Assembly: GCA_009840355.1 (NCBI GenBank)
Contig: VXNZ01000025.1
Location: 1-64,000, forward strand
Direction: 5' to 3'
Length of the DNA: 64,000 nucleotides
Origin: Chloroflexota bacterium
Lineage (GTDB): Bacteria; Chloroflexota; Dehalococcoidia; Lucifugimonadales; JADFKI01
A model generated the notes under the pieces. The model saw nothing but the letters and a program-made list of their open reading frames with translations, did no database searches and was not told the origin of the DNA. Position 1 is the first letter of the stretch, and each line of letters opens with the position of its first letter. The position numbers and the translations under genes were made by a program. Below are positions 59,346 through 64,000 of this stretch, in pieces.

Positions 59346-60302
59346 ATGAGCCAAGCAGGATTAAGCTTCCCAACAACCGAAGCTTCTGCCCAGAGCCTGT
59401 CACGAAGGGCAGGAACCGCCGTCGGTAGATTCTGGAGTCGATACCCGGCAGCGTCCGTAGCGTTAGTGGTACTCGCTATTGTGCTGGTATCGACGCTATT
59501 CTCCAATTTCGTCGCGCCTTTCGACCCATACGAGCGACAAGGCGTCCGATTCGCGGAGCCGTTTTCACCGTCTAAGGACGGGCGTATACACATACTCGGC
59601 ACGGACAGGATAACTCGTGACCTTTTCAGCCGCCTGCTACACGGGGGCAAGGTATCTCTAGTCGTTGGGTTGGTCGCTCCAACTCTTGGCATCACAGTGG
59701 GAGCGCTGTTTGGAATTACCGGCGCGTATTTCGGCGGCATTACGGACCTCATAATCCAGCGCCTGACGGACACCTTAATGGCCATACCCAGTATCATATT
59801 GGCTATGGCAATCATCATTCCGTTTGAACTCGAGGGGGAGTTGAACCTAATCTTCTTCGATATTGACTTAGCTGTGTTCTTGGTAATTGTCGCATTATCA
59901 ATCGCAATATCCCCTTACGCCTCTCGATTACTGCGCTCTCACGCGCTGGTGCTACGTAACATGCAGTATGTGGAGGCGGCGCGCGCGATCGGCTCTTCAA
60001 ACTTGCGGATAATTCTGCGCCACCTGGTTCCTAACTCGTGGGCGCCGTGGATTGTGATGCTAGCAGTAAATGTGGGCAACGCCATCGTGATCGAAGCATC
60101 CCTCAGCTACCTCGGCGTTGGGATTTCACCGCCTACGCCGTCATGGGGCAATCTGCTGACGGGTGCGGCGAACTACTTCGCGGACAACCCGCACTTGGTT
60201 TATGCGCCAGGGCTGATGATTACTATCGTGGTGCTTTGCTCGAATATCTTTGGGGATGCGCTGCGGGATATGCTCGATCCAAGGCTGCGCGGGGCTGACT
60301 AG
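59346..60302 (+). CDS. DppC-type ABC permease (second set)
   Basis: 318 residues, six helices, beginning with a polar tail of about 30 residues, then SVALVVLAIVLVSTLFSNFV. The motif ILGTDRITRDLFSRLLHGGK replaces the usual TDxxGRDxxSR with Ile-Thr at the Gly-containing site; LGITVGALFGITGAYFGGIT, the EAA-type loop MQYVEAARAIGSSNLRIILR and a C-terminal FGDALRDMLDPRLRG follow. No Cys-bearing insert, unlike the other two DppC proteins. GAAGGAG precedes the ATG. The lipoprotein gene after it starts 48 bases downstream and may belong to the same operon. Confidence 0.92.
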   Translation: MSQAGLSFPTTEASAQSLSRRAGTAVGRFWSRYPAASVALVVLAIVLVSTLFSNFVAPFDPYERQGVRFAEPFSPSKDGRIHILGTDRITRDLFSRLLHGGKVSLVVGLVAPTLGITVGALFGITGAYFGGITDLIIQRLTDTLMAIPSIILAMAIIIPFELEGELNLIFFDIDLAVFLVIVALSIAISPYASRLLRSHALVLRNMQYVEAARAIGSSNLRIILRHLVPNSWAPWIVMLAVNVGNAIVIEASLSYLGVGISPPTPSWGNLLTGAANYFADNPHLVYAPGLMITIVVLCSNIFGDALRDMLDPRLRGAD

Positions 60303-60349
60303 GATCGCGGCGCTTATACTTTAATATCGCCTTTCAGGCCAAATTACTT

Positions 60350-62428
60350 ATGCATGCATTCTTGAAGTGGTCCGCCGTCGCACTGGTTGTGGCGGCGGCT
60401 CCTTTTGCGCTCGCCTGCCAACGCAACGACGACGCAACCATAGAACCCGCCCCCGTCCCGGATGTCATACTTCCGTTCGTGAATGTTACGCAGGACGCGC
60501 TGAAAGGACTCAAGGAGTCATGGAATATCCGGCCGGGCGTGGTGGTATTCGACTATGATCGCGATGGCGATATGGACTTTTATGTGTCGAACGCCTATGA
60601 ATTCGGCAATTGGCTGTATCGCAACAACGGCGACGGCACATTCGAGAATGTCGCGGATGATGCCGGCGCTGCCCTGCGACAGTCTCACGGTACAGGCGTT
60701 GTCGCCTGCGACGTGAACAACGACGGCTTTCAGGACATATATGTCGGCGCGCAGGGTAGCCTTACGGACAGGCTGGACTATCGCTCGCAGCCCGAAGGCA
60801 GGCAGAATATCGATCGACTGCTGCTGAATATGCGCGACGGCACATTCAGCGACATCACGGAAGCGGCGTTCGGCGATGCTGCCAACGCGCGCACGGCGAT
60901 GAGCGCGACTTGCGCCGATGTCGATCGCGACGGCTGGGTGGACATCTATGTCGGCAATCTCGCGGAGGACGATTTCCGGGGCATGAGCGTGCCGTTCCAG
61001 AACGGGCAGTACAATGTGCTGTTTCGCAACAACGGCGACCTGACATTCACAGACATCAGCGAGAGTTCGGGCGTGCACGGGCAGCAGGTCTGGATGCGCG
61101 AGGGCGACGGCGAGCCGGTGCTGTACAAGGATGCCGAAACCGGGGACGAGTACGAAGGCTACGACCCCAATCTGCGCGACGACCTCGGCAGTCGCGTGGG
61201 CGATCCAAGCGGGCAGACTCAGGCGGTAACTTTTTTCGACTACGACAGCGACGGCGATTCCGACTTGTGGGTGGCGAATGACGGCGACAGGCTGCACGTG
61301 CTGCGTAACGACTCGTCGCCCGGAAATGTGCGCTTCACGAATGTGGCACGCGTCATGGGCGTGGATCAGGTAGGCGCGTGGATGGGCTTCGCCATCGGCG
61401 ACTACGACGGCGACGCGGACCTGGACATCTTCGTGTCGAATGTCGGCTTTCATCCGCGCCTTGCCGCGCCGCCGGACACGCCGATGCCGTTCTGCGCGTA
61501 CCACGAGCGCTTCGCCTGGGGCACTTGCCTGCACTATCTGCTGCGCAACGACGGTGTGCGCGATGTACCCGGCGCAGGAAGAATCGGCGCGTTCCACGAT
61601 GTCGCGCCATCGGTCGCGGTAACGCCGAGCCCGCTGATGCCACCCGATTCGCTTGATCCCGCCAACATTCACCCGGATCAAGTCGTACCAACAGGATTGA
61701 GCGCATACGACTTCGCGTTCGGCACGACATTCTTCGATTACGACAACGACGGCGACGAAGACCTGTACTGGCTCGGTTCGACGGTGGACAGAGGTGAAGC
61801 GCCGGGCGGCGAAGTGTTCCCATCGGCAGGAAGGATGATGCGCAATGTTGGCGGCGCGTTCGAGGACATCACGGTGCGCGCGCAGCTTGTCGATGTGCAG
61901 CGCGCGCGTTACGACAAGATTGACCCTGCCGACCCGAAGAAGAATGCAGGGCTGCACCGCATTGACCCAATGTTTCACGAGAACGGCAAGGGCGTGGCGC
62001 ACGGCGACCTTAACGGCGACGGTTACCTTGACCTGATTGGCACGAACAGCAAGGGCAGCCTGTGGGAGGACTCGCGGCAGGTGTCGTTCAGCGAGGCGGG
62101 CGGACCGATATTCGTGTGGATGAATCCGGGCGGCAACAACCGTTGGATTGCGCTGCGCCTCAAGGGCAGGATGGCAATCGACGGCACGGGCAGCAACGCC
62201 GACGGCATCGGCGCGCGCGTGTACGTCAGCGCGGGCGGGATGACACAGGTGCAAGAGGTTCGTGCCGGTTCGAGCTACCTATCTATGGACAGCGTGGAGC
62301 TGGAGTTTGGGCTGGGACGCTCCAACAGCGTTGACTGGATCGAGGTACACTGGCCAAGTGGTCGCACGCAGATGCTTGAAGATGTTGACGCCAACCAAGT
62401 GCTGGAAATAGTGGAGCCGGCACAGTAG
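60350..62428 (+). CDS. CRTAC1/FG-GAP (VCBS) repeat lipoprotein with ASPIC/UnbV domain
   Basis: 692 residues. A signal sequence ends in PFALAC-Gln, a lipobox, so it should be a surface lipoprotein. The mature part has at least seven calcium-binding loops of the D-x-D-x-D-G-x-x-D type (DYDRDGDMD, DVNNDGFQD, DVDRDGWVD, DYDSDGDSD, DYDNDGDED, DLNGDGYLD) in FG-GAP blades, then an ASPIC/UnbV domain from about 590 (RWIALRLKGRMAIDGTGSNA). This composition matches CRTAC1-family proteins, which act as extracellular calcium-dependent binding or adhesion modules. It closely follows the second ABC operon. The antisense strand also has a long open frame, which is a shadow. Confidence 0.9.
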   Translation: MHAFLKWSAVALVVAAAPFALACQRNDDATIEPAPVPDVILPFVNVTQDALKGLKESWNIRPGVVVFDYDRDGDMDFYVSNAYEFGNWLYRNNGDGTFENVADDAGAALRQSHGTGVVACDVNNDGFQDIYVGAQGSLTDRLDYRSQPEGRQNIDRLLLNMRDGTFSDITEAAFGDAANARTAMSATCADVDRDGWVDIYVGNLAEDDFRGMSVPFQNGQYNVLFRNNGDLTFTDISESSGVHGQQVWMREGDGEPVLYKDAETGDEYEGYDPNLRDDLGSRVGDPSGQTQAVTFFDYDSDGDSDLWVANDGDRLHVLRNDSSPGNVRFTNVARVMGVDQVGAWMGFAIGDYDGDADLDIFVSNVGFHPRLAAPPDTPMPFCAYHERFAWGTCLHYLLRNDGVRDVPGAGRIGAFHDVAPSVAVTPSPLMPPDSLDPANIHPDQVVPTGLSAYDFAFGTTFFDYDNDGDEDLYWLGSTVDRGEAPGGEVFPSAGRMMRNVGGAFEDITVRAQLVDVQRARYDKIDPADPKKNAGLHRIDPMFHENGKGVAHGDLNGDGYLDLIGTNSKGSLWEDSRQVSFSEAGGPIFVWMNPGGNNRWIALRLKGRMAIDGTGSNADGIGARVYVSAGGMTQVQEVRAGSSYLSMDSVELEFGLGRSNSVDWIEVHWPSGRTQMLEDVDANQVLEIVEPAQ

Positions 62429-62511
62429 TTTATCGCCGGCGAATATCTCAATTCACTGCGTTGTAACGCCATATTCAGACCGCCCTACGCCGCTGAATCA
62501 CTCGGTCAACC

Positions 62512-64000
62512 CTACTGTGCCAAGCGTGTTATTGTCTCGAAGTGGAGATCGGAAGACGTGCCGTTGGTGGGCTGCCAACCGATTAGGGTTTGCTTGACAG
62601 CGTAGGTGTCGTGCCGCCAGAAGATCGGGATTGCCCAGAACTCGGCGTATGTCTTGCGGTTCAACGCCTGCAGGGTCAGATTGCGCTCGTCGTCGTTGAC
62701 GGCGGCTTGTATCTGGTTGAGCATCGCGTCCGCAACGTCGGGCGCGTAGTAGGTCAGCATCGCGCCGTCCGCGCCGCTCATGTAGCGCCGGACACTGTTG
62801 ATGTCGCCTCCGGGCCGCGACGGCTGCGCGCCATGTAGCACCGGCGCAGGCGCAAAATCGTCGAAGAGCTGCGGTCGGGGCATGAATAGTGGTTGCACTG
62901 CGGGCCACTCCGTCGGCACGACTTCCGCATTGATGCCGACTTCGCGCCAGTCTTCAACAATCATCTCATTGATGAGCGGCATTTCAGATAGACCGTAGGC
63001 GACGAGGGAGATTAGCTTCACTGTCTCGCCCGCGTATCCGGATTGCGCCAATTGCGCTCGCGCTTCGTCCGGGTCGTATGGATATGTCGGCAGGTCTTCA
63101 ATGTAGCCGGGCGAAACCGGAGTGAAGAGCGCCGAACCCGTCGCCACGCTTGCGGCTTCCGGCGGGTACGCAGATGCGACAATCTCCGGCATGTTCACGC
63201 CGATTGCGAGCGCCTTGCGGAACTCTAGGCTGGATGTCAGGAAGTCGGTGTCGTAGCTCATGAAGAAGCGCAGCGCGGTGGACACTACATGCTTTGGACC
63301 GTCGATCCTGTAATCATTCTCTCTGACGTGCTCGAATGCGTCCGTGCCGATTGGCGCGATGTCAACGCTGCCAGCCTCTAACAGCGCGATTCGTTGTGGC
63401 TCTTCCGGCACCAGCGTGATGTCAAGCGTGTCGAACGGCGAGATGCGCTCGGCGTTCCAATATACCGCGTTGGATTCAAAGTGAACGGATTCGCCGAGCG
63501 ATTTTGAGCCGTAGAGCCAGGGACCGCTGCCAATCGGCGCGGTGTTCAGCGCGGAAGGATTGTCGCCCAGTACATGCGCGGGCAGCAGGGGCATGTCGCC
63601 CTCCACCGGCGCGAGCAAGCCCACAAACACCACATCGGGGCTGGCGAGGCGCAGCGTAACATTACGGTTGTCCACCACATCCACGCCTGCGACGGTGGTC
63701 TTCACGTTGCCGCACACGCCGCATGTCGCGTCCTCGCGGAAGTAATACTCGAGGCTGGTGCGCACATCCTCCGCGATGACAGGCTTGCCGTCGTGCCACT
63801 GCGCGTTCTCGCGGATAGTGAGCGTGAACGCATCGGCGGTCGGGCTTACCTCCCAATCGCTTATCAGCCCAAACCGGGTGTCCAGCCTGCCTTCGCCGTT
63901 AACGCCGGCTAGGTGATCGTAAAGATGCCCGTGATATTTCAATCCATCCTGATTATCCAGCGACGGGTCAAGGGTCTCCGCGCTGAACGATGACAGCGCC
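62512..64000 (-). CDS. ABC transporter substrate-binding protein, family 5 (N-terminus beyond the window)
   Basis: Runs from a stop at 62512-62514 to the end of the window on the minus strand, about 495 residues, with the in-frame part FSAETLDPSLDNQDG near the right edge, so its signal peptide and true start lie outside. SBP_bac_5 features: YHGHLYDHLAGV, LTIRENAQWHDGKPV, the TAEDV-like VIAEDVRTSLEYYF with a Cys pair (CGVCGNV), IGSGPWLYGSKSL and RKALAIGVNMPEI. The two Cys at the binding lobe are unusual. It is transcribed toward the CRTAC1-type gene, which stops 84 bases away. It probably belongs to a third transporter whose other genes lie right of the window. Confidence 0.88.
   Translation of the reverse strand, partial: ALSSFSAETLDPSLDNQDGLKYHGHLYDHLAGVNGEGRLDTRFGLISDWEVSPTADAFTLTIRENAQWHDGKPVIAEDVRTSLEYYFREDATCGVCGNVKTTVAGVDVVDNRNVTLRLASPDVVFVGLLAPVEGDMPLLPAHVLGDNPSALNTAPIGSGPWLYGSKSLGESVHFESNAVYWNAERISPFDTLDITLVPEEPQRIALLEAGSVDIAPIGTDAFEHVRENDYRIDGPKHVVSTALRFFMSYDTDFLTSSLEFRKALAIGVNMPEIVASAYPPEAASVATGSALFTPVSPGYIEDLPTYPYDPDEARAQLAQSGYAGETVKLISLVAYGLSEMPLINEMIVEDWREVGINAEVVPTEWPAVQPLFMPRPQLFDDFAPAPVLHGAQPSRPGGDINSVRRYMSGADGAMLTYYAPDVADAMLNQIQAAVNDDERNLTLQALNRKTYAEFWAIPIFWRHDTYAVKQTLIGWQPTNGTSSDLHFETITRLAQ

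Noticed and set aside
60518-62254. 578-codon open frame on the minus strand opposite the CRTAC1-type gene
   Set aside because: Runs against seven calcium-loop repeats on the plus strand and shows His/Arg/Val-rich shadow composition.

Overview
The window is a stretch of chromosome from a GC-rich bacterium, most likely a marine or sponge-associated member of the Chloroflexota (SAR202/Dehalococcoidia-like). This is inferred from the gene mix: several CaiB/BaiF CoA-transferases, NIPSNAP and DUF885 proteins, a DUF1800/DUF1501 pair, a CRTAC1-type FG-GAP lipoprotein, a HemQ-type coproheme decarboxylase and many dipeptide-type ABC lipoproteins with Ala/Pro-rich linkers. No rRNA, tRNA, CRISPR array, phage or transposase gene was recognised. 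Short inverted-repeat elements, one decayed transporter gene and many regulatory hairpins are present.

Layout. 1-6 kb: start of a LivJ-like binding lipoprotein (runs off the edge), a DUF502 membrane protein, a divergent dxs, and an isolated HlyD-like adaptor. 6.1-8.9 kb: a pxpABC 5-oxoprolinase operon behind a tandemly repeated AT-rich block. 9-14.5 kb: ketopantoate-reductase-like enzyme, DedA-type membrane protein, then a leftward group of comM (YifB), a TolB-like propeller and a YprB-like exonuclease. 14.7-21.1 kb: an MFS exporter, a cytosolic-looking sulfite-oxidase-type molybdoenzyme divergent from hemQ, a class III aminotransferase and a DUF2332 protein. 21-32 kb: tandem NIPSNAP genes, ilvE-like aminotransferase, DUF885 hydrolase, three CaiB/BaiF CoA-transferases, a DinB-like protein and a two-subunit TPP decarboxylase of the sulfopyruvate/phosphonopyruvate type. 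32-43 kb: metallo-beta-lactamase fold hydrolase, CPBP protease, trpA, aroH, a methyltransferase, an MFS transporter, and a rightward run ribF - GAF/GAF/PAS histidine kinase - two CheY-like regulators - tyrS. 43-49.5 kb (leftward): a radical SAM/HhH protein, an orphan DppC permease, an NHL propeller, DUF1501 and DUF1800. 49.8-51.6 kb: a frameshifted NCS2-type permease pseudogene. 51.9-64 kb: two complete SBP-DppB-DppC sets, a lipoprotein of the CRTAC1 family and a third, leftward SBP cut by the window end.

How the genes may work together. The right third is devoted to oligopeptide/solute uptake, but no DppD/DppF ATPase lies in the window, so the permeases must borrow ATPases encoded elsewhere. 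The middle third is rich in CoA-transferase and 2-oxoacid chemistry, consistent with catabolism of small organic acids or amino acids; pxpABC would return 5-oxoproline to glutamate. The best candidate for an unusual system is the leftward set DUF1800 - DUF1501 - NHL - orphan DppC: a secreted-type protein pair that here lacks visible export signals, placed with a propeller protein and a permease that has no partner subunit.

A roughly 130-bp MITE-like inverted-repeat element occurs three times (about 8.9, 26.6 and 30.2 kb); two copies, in opposite orientation, bracket the CaiB pair and the DinB-like gene. Sigma-70-like promoters with good spacing are visible before the CaiB pair, the TPP enzyme, the MBL hydrolase, both SBP operons and one MFS gene. 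Functions are assigned by reading motifs only; no database search was possible.
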